Source: Streptomyces sp. NRRL F-5122 (GTDB lineage: Bacteria; Actinomycetota; Actinomycetes; Streptomycetales; Streptomycetaceae). From it: a stretch of 64,000 nt of DNA. The position numbers and the translations under genes were made by a program. Each line of letters starts with the position of its first letter. Positions within the stretch are counted from its first letter, which is position 1. Below are positions 17,894 through 26,602 of the stretch, one piece after another. The stretch lies in assembly GCF_001507435.1 (NCBI RefSeq), contig NZ_LMWH01000281.1:8265-72264 (forward strand), read 5' to 3'. Below the pieces are notes generated by a model. It saw only the letters and a list, made by a program, of their open reading frames with translations, searched no databases and was not told the DNA's origin.

Positions 17894-18783
17894 ATGCACC
17901 ACCAGAAGAACAGGCCCTTCGAACTCGCCGACGTCCAGATGCACACACGCCGACTCACCGACGACGTATACGCCGTCATGGCGAGCGACGTCGACGACAC
18001 CGACCACACCGCGACCACGCCGGTTTCGCCGTGGGTGATTCGGGAGTGCTGGTGGTCGAATCGCTGAGCAACGGCCGATTGGCGTCCCAGGTCATCGGCG
18101 AGGTGCGCAAAGCGACCCCGCTGCCCATTCGATTCCTGGTCAACACCAGTTTCCACGGCGACCATTGCTTCGGAAATTTCGCCTTCCCGGCGCAGACGGT
18201 GATCATCCATCATGAGGCGACCAAGCGTGTCATCGACGAGCGCTTCGAGCAGGACCGCGCCTTCATGATCGACCTGCTCGGCCCGAACGCCGGCATCGAA
18301 GAGGCCGTGGCCCGCTCAGCGGACGTCACGGTCACCGGGTCGTGCTCCCTCGATCTGGGAGGCAAGCATGTGGACATCGAGCACATCGGCTACGCCCAGA
18401 CCGACGGCGACCTGGTCGTGCGCATACGCGAGGACAACATCGTCTTCGTCGGGAACATGCTGCAGGCGCCGCCCCCGGCGTTCCCCTGGCTGTTGGAAGG
18501 GCGAGCCGACGAGGCACTCGTCACCTACCGGCGCCTGCACGACATCCTCGACGACGACACCCTGATCGTGCCGGGCCACGGCCGGACCATGCACCGTGCC
18601 GACATCCTGCATTCCATCGCCTACCTCGAGAAGCTGATCAGCCTGGCGCGGGACGCCAAAGACAACAAACTGCCCGCCGACCAGGCCCGCGAGGCGCTCG
18701 CGATGAAGGAATACAGCGACTACAGCATGTACGAATTCATCCACTTCCAGGTCAACATCCCCGCGGTGCTGAGCCCGCAATGA
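17894..18783 (+). pseudogene. MBL-fold metallo-hydrolase, single frameshift
   Basis: The gene starts well (AGGAGAA then ATG at 17894) and reads MHHQKNRPFELADVQMHTRR and DDVYAVMASDVDDTDHTATT. Near 18025 an indel moves it to the frame GFAVGDSGVLVVESLSNGRL. The metal-binding HGDH follows in NTSFHGDHCFGNF, then GNMLQAPPPAFPWLLEG and the second metal-site segment PGHGRTMHRADI, to the stop at 18783. All later catalytic segments are intact and the lesion is single, so a base-calling error is possible. It would be a cyclase/hydrolase of the metallo-beta-lactamase superfamily, substrate unknown. Confidence 0.75.
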
Positions 18784-19072
18784 GCGGCGAGCGCACCATC
18801 CGCGACACCGAGGCCTCTCCACCGACCCGGCAGCAGGAAGAGGATGTTGACGCGGCAGAGCAGCCCAGACGCCGATAGACGGCGGTGCCGGCCCAAGGCG
18901 GCCTTCTGCCAGGAGCCGCACTACGCATCCGGATTGATTGCGGCGACCTTTCAACGGCGTCACAACGCGGCCGTTCTTTCGCCTGCCGCGGCGGGTGCGT
19001 AGGGCGCGCGCCAGGCATCGCCAGGTCCGTGTGCGAGCCGCAGACGACGACCGGCCATGGATCCATCCCCGC

Positions 19073-19684
19073 TCACGGTCCGGTGACGGGGGACACAGGG
19101 GTCTGGTCGCGTAGGCACCAGTCCAGTGCGGCCGGCCATGGGCCGTATCCGTCCTGGGGGGTGATGTGGCCGGCGGCGGGCAGGACGTCGCAGTCCAAGC
19201 CGAGCGCGGCGCTCCACGCGCGTGGGTCGGCGGGCGCGTAGGGGTCGGTCGCCGAGACGACCACATGCGGCGGTTTGGTCGACGCGGCGGTAAGGAGTTC
19301 ACGGTCGATGCGATCGAGCCTGAACTCTTCATTGCCGTTGGCCACGGTGAACGCTTGGTCACCGAGCGGGGACACCAGCAGTACCCGGGTGACACGCAGG
19401 TCCTCGGGCAGGCTCTGGGCGGCGTGCAGCCACAGGGCGCACCCCAGGGAGTGGCACACCACGACGCGTTCCTGGTCGCCGAGTTGGGCCAGCTCGGCGT
19501 GCAGCAGATCGACCCATTCGCTCATCGACGGCTGCTCGGGTGAGGGGAACTGCGGATAGAGCACCTGCTCGCCCCGCTGACGCAGGGCCTCGGTCAACCA
19601 CCACAGCCAGTGTTGCCGCGGACGACGATGCTGCACGCCATGCACCATGAGGAAGCGCCGCGCCGGCGGAGGTGAGCTGGGCAT
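19073..19684 (-). CDS. Alpha/beta hydrolase, RBBP9/YdeN-like
   Basis: A 203-residue small serine hydrolase. It opens with the MVHGVQHRRPRQHWLWWL segment characteristic of the RBBP9/YdeN group. The nucleophile Ser79 lies in the elbow CHSLGC, Asp147 in SATDPYAP, and His173 in AAGHI, a complete catalytic triad. Members are compact, lidless esterase-like enzymes with unknown natural substrates. No operon partner is present. The region 18784-19072 between it and the convergent metallo-hydrolase gene is empty. Confidence 0.9.
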   Translation of the reverse strand: MPSSPPPARRFLMVHGVQHRRPRQHWLWWLTEALRQRGEQVLYPQFPSPEQPSMSEWVDLLHAELAQLGDQERVVVCHSLGCALWLHAAQSLPEDLRVTRVLLVSPLGDQAFTVANGNEEFRLDRIDRELLTAASTKPPHVVVSATDPYAPADPRAWSAALGLDCDVLPAAGHITPQDGYGPWPAALDWCLRDQTPVSPVTGP

Positions 19685-21123
19685 CTCGGTACCTGTCTCC
19701 TTCGTCCCGAACCTGATCTACAGGTTGCCGCTAACTCTAAGGCCGCAGTGCAGATGATCTTCCGAAGTGAACCGGCGGAGGCGCGCTGAAGCCGGGCGAC
19801 ACCTGGCAGGGGGAATCCCCTCAACCGTGCCGCACATCCTGGCAGTCCACGCCCGGCAGCCGCGTCCTCATCACTTCTTGGCCCGCACGGCAGCGGGCTC
19901 ACTGGCCCAGACACGGCGGGCGCCACGGCTGGGGCACGCAACGGCCGCTTCGACCTCCTGGCCGCCGAACGACCTCGGTTGCACCCTGCAGGCTGCCCTG
20001 CTCGAAAGCGAGGAACGCCCCGTCGGCTATGCCCGGTATCTATTCCTCGACCCGCGTGCGAAGGACTCCTGCGAGCGGGAAACCGTGGCACACGACCCCG
20101 TCGCCTCGCTCCGCAGCCAAGCAGGGCGAGCCCTTCCCGACAGCACGCTGACTGCGGTGAGCGGCGACCTCTCGGCCCACAGCAAGGAGCTCCAAAAGAC
20201 AAGGGCGGCGAATGTCGTCCGCTTCCACCACACCGGGGACGAAGCTGCGCACCACTCGATCGCGGGCCGACTCGAGTTCCCCTGGGAGGCCATGCAGCTA
20301 CCGTCGATCCCGGCCTCACATGGGTGACCTGCACAGCTGAATCGGGTGGCCCGTCAGCCGACGCCCTTTCGCTACGGCCCAGTTGGCCGGCCCGGCAGGG
20401 ACTGCGCCGACGCGCGTTGCTCCCCGGGGGTCTCACACCCGGGCCTCAACTCGCCTGGGCGATCAGCTTCCTGATCGCCCAGGCTGCTGAACAGCACAAC
20501 AGGCGTTCATGCCCAGAGGGCAGTTCAGGACCTAGCGCGTACTTGGAGACGCACCCGCCCGGGATCCAGGTGCGGCTCCAACTGGTTCCGATGTTTCCAT
20601 CCTTCCCCCGTCGATTTCAGAAAGGGATAAAGCCATCGTGATCCGCCTCTGACGGGCGCCGGCGCAGCCAGGAAGGCGTTGAACGCCGCATGTGGCCGGC
20701 ATAAGCGCCGGCGACCACGCCGCCCTGAGACCGGTCCGGCAGATCGCATGCCGGAGCCGCGCCGGTGTCGTTGCGGTCGGCGTGGGGCAGGCGATCTTTC
20801 GGTCGTGAGAGGGCCCGTCTCCTCCGGCCTGCCCACCCCGCCTTCGCCGCCCAACTCGACGCCTTACAGGGTCAGCCGCGCCTTTACCCACCCCCGGTCC
20901 ACCGGTGCAGCTCGGCAGAACATGCTGACAGTGATTGGGCAGGTCCGCCGCACGCCGGAAGGACCACCTCCCTCTCCCCGGGATGATCACCGCAAACCCG
21001 GTGTGCGCACAGCATCGGAAACATCCCGCGAACAGCCTTTAGCCACCCAAAGTAAACAAACCGGATTAATAGGGTCGGCTGTGTGTGGTACTCGCTGCGG
21101 AACCCCGACAGAACGGACGCACC
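19685..21123. other. 1.4-kb stretch without a secure gene
   Basis: The longest candidate is a plus-strand frame at 19767-20327 (186 codons) ending RFHHTGDEAAHHSIAGRLEF. It has no ribosome site or recognisable family, so I do not call it. A strong hairpin lies at 20453-20484. The last 100 bases before 21124 are AT-richer (near 21040-21075) and probably hold the promoter of the next gene. Confidence 0.35.
20453..20484. terminator. Perfect hairpin, probable terminator
   Basis: Fourteen-base arms (GCCTGGGCGATCAG and its complement) enclose a CTTC loop. There is no T-run, which is common for streptomycete terminators. No gene ends close to it, so it may mark the end of a lost gene. Confidence 0.45.
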
Positions 21124-21402
21124 ATGATCATCAAGAGCATGCACGAAATGGGCATCCGCAGCGAACACGCCTACCTGGCCGGCATGGCATCCATCGGCCT
21201 CTCTGTTGCCGCATGGGTAGGCAGCCTCAAGGTGGAACCCGGCGTCAACGTCGCCCGCGCCGACCGGTGGGGTATCTACGTGGGCGAATGGGCACCCACA
21301 TTCTTCGGCCTCGGCCTCGCCCTGTCTCACTACGAGCAAGAGGACGGCACGATCACCGCAGGAAGCGTCCACGAGCTCCGAGAGAGGCAGAGGGCAAGCT
21401 GA
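21124..21402 (+). CDS. Small two-segment membrane protein, hypothetical
   Basis: A 92-residue protein beginning MIIKSMHEMGIRSEHAYLAG. It has two hydrophobic stretches, about 17-36 (AYLAGMASIGLSVAAWVGS) and about 53-70 (VGEWAPTFFGLGLALSHY), separated by a charged loop with a conserved-looking RADRWGIYVGEWAP core. The C-terminus is charged and probably cytoplasmic. The ATG at 21124 is chosen because the coding pattern starts there. I recognise the overall pattern from streptomycete genomes but know no function. Confidence 0.7.
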   Translation: MIIKSMHEMGIRSEHAYLAGMASIGLSVAAWVGSLKVEPGVNVARADRWGIYVGEWAPTFFGLGLALSHYEQEDGTITAGSVHELRERQRAS

Positions 21403-21716
21403 CCGCATACCGGCACCCGCCGGATCCTTTGCCACCGTGGACGCTGGCGGGTGTCATGGCATGCCCGACCTCCCTACGGCTGCCGTTCCCGCCCACGGTT
21501 AGAGCGCCCCGTGTGGTGCGCGACCGGCACCCGGCCCTCTCCGCGGCCTACGGCGATGGTGCTGCTGAGCGACACGGGTGCCGGCGACGCCTTTGCCCGG
21601 ACGCCACCTGGGCCGCAGTCAAAGAAATAGGTCGTTTGCGGTACAGCGCTTTAGCCTCTCCCATCGGCGCGCCGGCGCGGCAGGATCCACTGACCGCGCA
21701 GGGATGGGGGGCAGGG

Positions 21717-22593
21717 ATGCGGGCAGAAAGGTTCGGGCCCGTGGCCGAGCGTGCCCTGGTGCGCCGGATCGGCGCCGTCGTCGTGTCTCTGGCAGCGCTG
21801 GGCACTGCGGCGGGGCAGGGATGGGCGCAGCCCCGGTCGGCGCCGGTGGATCGGGCCGCCTTGCGCACTGAGAGGGCCGTGGCGACCCCCTACGGCAGTG
21901 CCCGGGGGGAGAGCGGCGGATGGCTGCCCAGCAGCGACCAAAACCAGCCGCCGCAACGGCCCGGGACCACCGCCGTCCGCGTGTTGCCCACGACCGCATC
22001 GCACGGCATCGCCCTGACGCCTGGAGGCACGGCTCTTTCCGTTGGTGTCTCCCCGTCGTCTGCGTCGGCCGACTACGCCCCAGTCACCGAAACGGTCAAG
22101 GGCAGGGTGGGAGACACCGTCGTGGTCCGGTTCGGAGTGGCGAACCGGGGCCCCGGCTCCCCGGACGGCTGGATCATTCGCGGTGGTGCCCCCGGCCGGG
22201 ACCACGGTCACGTCCATTCCCTGGGAAGGGGACGACGACGATCGCAGATACTCGTGCCGGCCGCCGCAGGACAAGGACAACAACTTCTTCCTGTGCGAGA
22301 TCTCGCAGCGGCGTGCCCCAGAGCCTGGGTCCTCGGTCACCATCGGTTTCCACATCCGCATCGACAAGCGGATTCCCGGCGCCGAGGGCTCCATCACCGT
22401 CTACGGTCCGAACGACCCCGTGCCCGGCAACGACCACGACGCGATCCCCGTCGAGGCCGCCCCTGCGCCGCTGTGGCGGTGGCAGAACCCGCTCTGGCGC
22501 TGGCAGCATTGGGTGCTGGCGGCTGGGGTGCTGGCCTTTGCGGCTTCAGCGGGCAGGTGGTTCGTCAAGAGCCGGTGGCGGGACAGGTCCTAG
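21717..22593 (+). pseudogene. Exported, membrane-anchored DUF11-like protein, single frameshift
   Basis: From ATG 21717 the frame encodes a signal peptide (VRRIGAVVVSLAALGTAAGQ, cleavage near WAQ) and a linker. A beta-sandwich opening follows, APVTETVKGRVGDTVVVRFG and VANRGPGSPDG. An indel near 22175 moves it to FAVVPPAGTTVTSIPWEGDD, YSCRPPQDKDNNFFLCEI and IPGAEGSITVYGPNDPVPGN. It ends in a membrane anchor (WVLAAGVLAFAASAGRWFV) with a basic tail. The pieces join cleanly, so this is one cell-surface protein broken once; an assembly error is possible. Function unknown. Confidence 0.65.
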
Positions 22594-22899
22594 CGCCGCC
22601 CCGCCGCCCGTCTCCTCGGCGGCGTTCGTGGTGGGGCCGCGCCTCGCGGCAAGGCGAGCAGGGGAGGCGGCGCCGTGATCGAAGTGGTGGACGCGGTGCC
22701 GCGACCAGCACGAAGGGTCGCCACCCGAGGTCACCGCAAGGCTCCGCCCAGCCCTCCCACGGCGCGCAGACCTCCCGGATACGGTGTCCCCGACCTGAGT
22801 GCCAAGGAATTTTTCTGTCCGCCTGTCGATCCGCGTCTGCCTCGTTCGACCTTGAGGAGAGAGGGCCGAGAGACGGCCCTTCTACCAAGGAGACCGAAG
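22594..22899. other. 306-base gap upstream of the DGPF gene
   Basis: No gene. It carries the candidate ECF42 promoter described at 22824-22850 and the AAGGAG ribosome site of the next gene. Confidence 0.45.
22824..22850 (+). promoter_or_regulatory. Candidate ECF42-type promoter (TGTCGA ... CGAC)
   Basis: TGTCGA at 22824-22829 is followed after 17 bases by CGAC at 22847-22850, about 50 bases before the DGPF gene. From memory, ECF42 sigma factors of Streptomyces venezuelae use TGTCGA at -35 and CGA/TC at -10, so this would let the sigma factor drive its own operon. Confidence 0.45.
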
Positions 22900-23319
22900 A
22901 TGGCGAAGTACATGCTCATCATGCGCGGCACGGACGAATCCGTCGCGAAGATGATGGCCACGCCCTTCGAGGAAATGCTCGAGACGGTGGGCCGCTTCAA
23001 CGAGGAGTTGATCCGCGCCGGCGTGCTCGTGGCCGCCGAGGGCCTGGACGACCCTGCACAGGGTGTGGTGGTCGACTTCAGTGGTGAGACGCCGGTGGTC
23101 ACCGATGGTCCGTACGGTGAGACGAAGGAGCTGTTCGGTGGCTTCTACGTGATCGACGTGGCATCGAAGGAGGAGGCCGTCGAGTGGGCCAAGCGGCTCC
23201 CGGCGGTCGCCGGCTCGAAGTGCGAGGTCCGCCGCGTTCCGGGCATCGAGGAATTCCCGCAGGACAACGAGTGGATCATCAAGGAGCGGGCATGGCGCGA
23301 GAGGACCGGCCAGCTGTGA
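22900..23319 (+). CDS. YCII-related DGPF protein
   Basis: A 139-residue ferredoxin-like YCII/DGPF protein. It starts AKYMLIMRGTDES, holds VVTDGPYGETKELFGGFYV with the signature DGPY at about 69-72, and ends with the EWAKRLP helix and a RRVPGIEEF strand. The ribosome site AAGGAG lies just upstream of ATG 22900. The last 28 bases overlap the start of the ECF sigma gene, the arrangement seen for ECF42 sigma factors. DGPF proteins are main targets of these sigma factors; their biochemical role is unknown. Confidence 0.9.
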   Translation: MAKYMLIMRGTDESVAKMMATPFEEMLETVGRFNEELIRAGVLVAAEGLDDPAQGVVVDFSGETPVVTDGPYGETKELFGGFYVIDVASKEEAVEWAKRLPAVAGSKCEVRRVPGIEEFPQDNEWIIKERAWRERTGQL

Positions 23320-24623
23320 CGCCCGAGGCCGCCGGCGGCCCGCCGAGCGCCGAGTCGGCACGGCGGGCCGTCGAGGCCGTCTGGCGGATCGAGTCCGCAC
23401 GGATCGTAGCCGCGCTGGCCCGCTACACCGGGGACTTCGAGCTCGCCGAGGACGTCGCGCAGGAGGCGGTGACGGAGGCGCTCGTCACCTGGTCGCGCGA
23501 CGGCACTCCGACGCACCCGGTGAGCTGGCTGCTGGCGACCGCGCGCCGACGCGCCATCGACAGCTTTCGCCGCCGGTCGGCACTCGACGCGCGGTACGCC
23601 GTACTCGCAAGCCGGCTCACCGAGGGCGACCTGAGCTCGGGCGTGGTGGACCCGCCGGGCCGCTCGGAGGACCTGCCGTGGGATCCCGACCGGATCGACG
23701 ACGACGTCCTCGCGCTGATGTTCATCTCCTGCCACCCGGTGCTCTCGCCCGAGGCCCGCGTGGCCCTGACGCTGCGAGTGGTCGGCGGCCTGTCCAGCGA
23801 GGAGATCGCCCGGGCGTTCCTGGTGCCCACACCGACGATTCAGGCACGGATCACGCGGGCGAAGAAGACCATCGCCGCGGTCGGAGTGCCGTTCGAGCTG
23901 CCACCGGCACAGGAACGGCACAAGCGGCTCGGAGGTGTGTTGAGCGTGCTGTACGTGATCTTCACCGAGGGCTCGACGGCGACGACCGGTGACCGCCTGC
24001 TGCGCCCCGACCTGGCGTACGAGGCCATCCGACTGGCCCGGATGCTGGCCGCCTTGCAGCCCGATGACCCGGAGGTGCATGGGCTGCTTGCCCTCTTGGA
24101 GCTCACGGCCGCACGCTTTCCCGCACGCACCGGCCCGGATGGCGAGGCAGTGCTCCTGGAGGACCAGGATCGGCGCCTGTGGGACCGGTCGGCGATCCGT
24201 CGCGGTGTGGCCGCGCTCGGCCGCTCCTCGGCCCTCGGACGCGGCCTGGGACCGTACGGTCTGCAGGCGTCGATCGCCCTGTGCCATGCGTCGGCGTCCT
24301 CGGTGCGGGAGACGGACTGGGAGCGCATCGTGCTCCTGTACGAGGCACTGTGCCGCCTTGCACCCTCACCCATCGTCGAGCTCAACCGGGCCGTCGCCAT
24401 CGCGATGGCTGAAGGCCCGCAGCAGGCGCTGCCCGTGGTGGACGAACTGGCGGCCTCCGGCCGCCTGTCGGGCTCGCACCTGCTCCCGAGCGTGCGTGGC
24501 GAGTTGCTCATCCGGCTCGGCCGGACTGCCGAGGCACGGACCGAGCTGGAACTCGCCGCTCGCCTGTGCCGCAACGCCCGTGAACGATCCGTGCTGCTGC
24601 GCAAGGCAGTTGCGCTGGGGTGA
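23292..24623 (+). CDS. ECF42-type RNA polymerase sigma factor with C-terminal TPR-like extension
   Basis: A 443-residue sigma factor, much longer than ordinary ECF proteins. Region 2 is at about 20-90 (ARYTGDFELAEDVAQEAVTE, HPVSWLLATARRRAIDSFRR). Region 4 is at about 130-200 (LTLRVVGGLSSEEIARAFLV, TPTIQARITRAKKTI). The 240-residue C-terminal extension (YVIFTEGSTATTGDRLLRPD, SPIVELNRAVAIAMAEGPQQ, GELLIRLGRTAEARTELELA) is the TPR-like domain of the ECF42 group. No anti-sigma gene is nearby, consistent with control through the extension. It overlaps the DGPF gene by 28 bases; AAGGAG at 23281 serves its ATG. Confidence 0.92.
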   Translation: MAREDRPAVTPEAAGGPPSAESARRAVEAVWRIESARIVAALARYTGDFELAEDVAQEAVTEALVTWSRDGTPTHPVSWLLATARRRAIDSFRRRSALDARYAVLASRLTEGDLSSGVVDPPGRSEDLPWDPDRIDDDVLALMFISCHPVLSPEARVALTLRVVGGLSSEEIARAFLVPTPTIQARITRAKKTIAAVGVPFELPPAQERHKRLGGVLSVLYVIFTEGSTATTGDRLLRPDLAYEAIRLARMLAALQPDDPEVHGLLALLELTAARFPARTGPDGEAVLLEDQDRRLWDRSAIRRGVAALGRSSALGRGLGPYGLQASIALCHASASSVRETDWERIVLLYEALCRLAPSPIVELNRAVAIAMAEGPQQALPVVDELAASGRLSGSHLLPSVRGELLIRLGRTAEARTELELAARLCRNARERSVLLRKAVALG

Positions 24624-25045
24624 CACCGGGTGCAGCCCGGCGAGCAGCCGCCGGGCGGAGCCCGCCCCTCGCTGCCTGCTGGCGGGCGTGGACAGGCTGG
24701 TGGACCTCGGCGATCGCCTCCGGGGAAGGCCTGAAGCAGCGATGTTCGGCGAGCTGTCCCATCACCCGGGCGCGCCCGAGGGGAGCTCGGTGCGGCGCCG
24801 GGGCCGGCCGGCCAGGCGCAACCCTGGGCGAGAAGGGTCCGTGAACCGTTGGCGCTTGGGAGTCGACGACGGCTCATGGCCCCTGTGTGTTTGTCGCACC
24901 CGATGGGGAACGCAGCCAGCAGCCCGCGCCGTCCCCACCTCGGGCGTGGCGTACCGCAAGGGCGCCCTGGTCTCGGGTGGAGACCAGGGCTTCGATCAAC
25001 GATCGGCGTCACCCCTGCGCCGGGTGCCGGGGGAGCAGGGCCCGC
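24624..25045. other. 422-base gap between convergent genes
   Basis: It separates the sigma factor and the DUF2267 gene, which run toward each other. GC-rich inverted segments just after 24623 could terminate transcription. No gene or known site is seen. Confidence 0.4.
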
Positions 25046-25483
25046 TCATGCGGCGGGGGTGAGTTCTGCGCGGCCGAACAACAGCGCGTACCCGGAGGGG
25101 AGTTGGCGCAGGATGCGGGTGAGGAGGTCGGGCCCGGCCAGGGCTGCCACCGCACACAGGACTGAGCCGGTGTCCCAGCGAGTGGTGGCCACGGTGGCGC
25201 CGGTGCGATCGGCGAGGTCCTTGACGAAGTCGAAGCCGGTGAGGGGCTGGATGTCGGGAATCTGCCCGGTAAGGGTCTGTGCGGCTTCAAGAGGCAGGCG
25301 GGCGGCCAGCTCGACGCGTTCGTCGCCCGTCAGCTGACGTCCAAGGCCGGCAAGGACCAGGCGGACGGCTTCCTCGGCCCGTTCCCGCGTGGGGTAGGCG
25401 CCTTCGTAGCGGACCTTCTCCAGCAGCTGCTCGTACGTCATCGCGGACAGGTGCTGGAAGGGCGCACGCCTGTCGGATATCAC
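25046..25483 (-). CDS. DUF2267 domain protein (first copy)
   Basis: A 145-residue helical protein of the DUF2267 family. MTYEQLLEKVRYEGAYPTRE starts the domain at residue 15, LVLAGLGRQLTGDERVELAA and RLPLEAAQTLTGQ follow, and ILRQLPSGYALLFG closes it with the usual LP-xx-Y/F end. A GTG at 25483 and an in-frame ATG at 25441 are both possible starts. The role of DUF2267 is unknown; it often sits with stress genes. Here it is the last gene of a set of three behind hsp18. Confidence 0.85.
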   Translation of the reverse strand: MISDRRAPFQHLSAMTYEQLLEKVRYEGAYPTRERAEEAVRLVLAGLGRQLTGDERVELAARLPLEAAQTLTGQIPDIQPLTGFDFVKDLADRTGATVATTRWDTGSVLCAVAALAGPDLLTRILRQLPSGYALLFGRAELTPAA

Positions 25484-25544
25484 TGCGGTACTTGCCTTTC
25501 TGATCGGTCCGGTGCTGGTGCGCGGACACCGGGGATGGCGGTGG

Positions 25545-25940
25545 TCAGGTGGGCTGGGGGCGGCCGAACAGCAGGTCGTATCCCCCGGGGAGCTGGAGCA
25601 GGATCTGCCCCAGCAGGTCGTCGCCGACAGCGTCGGCGACCGTGCTGAGGACGGCGCTGACGTCCCAGGCCGCGGTCTGTTCGGTGGCTCCTTCGATCCA
25701 GGCCGCCGTCGCGCGCACGAATCGCTCGGGTGAAAGGGGTTCGGCGCTTTGCAGCGGGTTGAGCAGGATCAGGGCGAAGTCCTCCGGCAGGCGAGCTGCG
25801 AGCTGGGCGCGCACTTCACCGACCAGATGGGCGCCCAGCAGCGCGAGGACCACGCGGGATGCGCGTTCCGCCTCCTGCCGGCTGTCGTACTTGCCGCGTT
25901 CCTGGACGTAGTCGAGGAACGCTTCCCATCGCAGGGTCAC
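25545..25940 (-). CDS. DUF2267 domain protein (second copy)
   Basis: A 131-residue paralogue of its downstream neighbour: WEAFLDYVQERGKYDSRQEA, VVLALLGAHLVGEVRAQLAA, RLPEDFALILLNP and QILLQLPGGYDLLFGRPQ. The start is taken at GTG 25940, which has a G-rich ribosome-site-like stretch upstream; no ATG lies in the right place. It is 61 bases before the other DUF2267 gene and 103 bases after the Hsp18 gene, all leftward, suggesting a heat-controlled operon. The two copies differ enough to be an old duplication. Confidence 0.85.
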   Translation of the reverse strand: MTLRWEAFLDYVQERGKYDSRQEAERASRVVLALLGAHLVGEVRAQLAARLPEDFALILLNPLQSAEPLSPERFVRATAAWIEGATEQTAAWDVSAVLSTVADAVGDDLLGQILLQLPGGYDLLFGRPQPT

Positions 25941-26043
25941 GTCGCCCCGCCACCCTTCGTTCGTTTCCGTGGGTTGCGGAGGACGGGATGAAGGGGAGAT
26001 CAGATGCCCGTCCTCCGCCGCCGTTCGACCCGTATCGGCCGGT

Positions 26044-26475
26044 TCAGCCGGAGATCTCCTTGCGGTCGGAGCCCGCGCCGATGGCGATCTTGCGGGGCTT
26101 GGCGCGCTCGGCGATCGGGATGCGCAGGGTGAGCACCCCGGCTTCGTAGTCGGCCTTGATGCGGTCGGTGTCCAGCGTGTCCGCCAGCACGATCTGGCGG
26201 GAGAAGACACCCAGCGGTCGCTCCGACAGTTCCATCTGCACGTCGTCGGCCTTCGTCACGGGCCGGCGTTCGGCCTTGACGGTCAGCATGTTCCGTTCGA
26301 CGTCGATGTCGATCGCCTCCGCGCTGACGCCGGGGAGGTCGAAGGCCACCACGTACTCGTCGCCCTCGCGGTAGGCGTCCATCGCCATCGCGGCCGGCCG
26401 TGACCAGGTGCCCGGTCCCAGCAGCTGCTGCGTCAGCCGGTCGAGCTCACGGAAGGGGTCAGTGCGCATCAACAT
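26044..26475 (-). CDS. hsp18: Hsp20/alpha-crystallin family small heat-shock protein (Hsp18-like)
   Basis: A 143-residue small heat-shock protein. The alpha-crystallin domain spans about 30-130: DAYREGDEYVVAFDLPGVSA, ERNMLTVKAERRP, SERPLGVFSRQIVLADTLD, and the closing EAGVLTLRIPIAERAKPRKI with the GxLxxxIP pattern. The N-terminal arm is MLMRTDPFRELDRLTQQLLG. It forms oligomers that hold unfolding proteins. Upstream are two TGTCATC-N5-GATGACA-type operators and a divergent RheA-like regulator, the arrangement described for hsp18 in Streptomyces albus, so heat derepression is expected. Confidence 0.93.
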   Translation of the reverse strand: MLMRTDPFRELDRLTQQLLGPGTWSRPAAMAMDAYREGDEYVVAFDLPGVSAEAIDIDVERNMLTVKAERRPVTKADDVQMELSERPLGVFSRQIVLADTLDTDRIKADYEAGVLTLRIPIAERAKPRKIAIGAGSDRKEISG

Positions 26476-26540
26476 CGTGAAACACCTCCAGCAGGTTCAG
26501 GCAGTTGCTGCCAATGCGCCTCACTGAGACCGTTGTAACA

Positions 26541-26559
26541 TGTCATCCAATGGATGACA
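26541..26559. promoter_or_regulatory. RheA operator 1
   Basis: TGTCATC, five bases, GATGACA: an exact match to the inverted repeat known, from memory, as the RheA binding site controlling hsp18 in Streptomyces albus. It lies 65 bases upstream of hsp18 and 43 before the rheA-like gene. Confidence 0.85.
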
Positions 26560-26566
26560 AACATGA

Positions 26567-26585
26567 TGTCGTCCACACGATGACA
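26567..26585. promoter_or_regulatory. RheA operator 2
   Basis: TGTCGTC, five bases, GATGACA: the same repeat with one change in the left arm. Its centre is 26 bases from that of operator 1, so two repressor dimers could bind adjacent turns. It is closest to the rheA-like gene and may serve self-regulation. Confidence 0.75.
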
Positions 26586-26602
26586 GACCTGAAGGAGGTG
26601 CC

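Noticed and set aside
19767..20327. A 186-codon plus-strand frame with some protein-like segments.
   Set aside because: No ribosome site, no family recognised and uneven codon use; left as part of an unassigned stretch.
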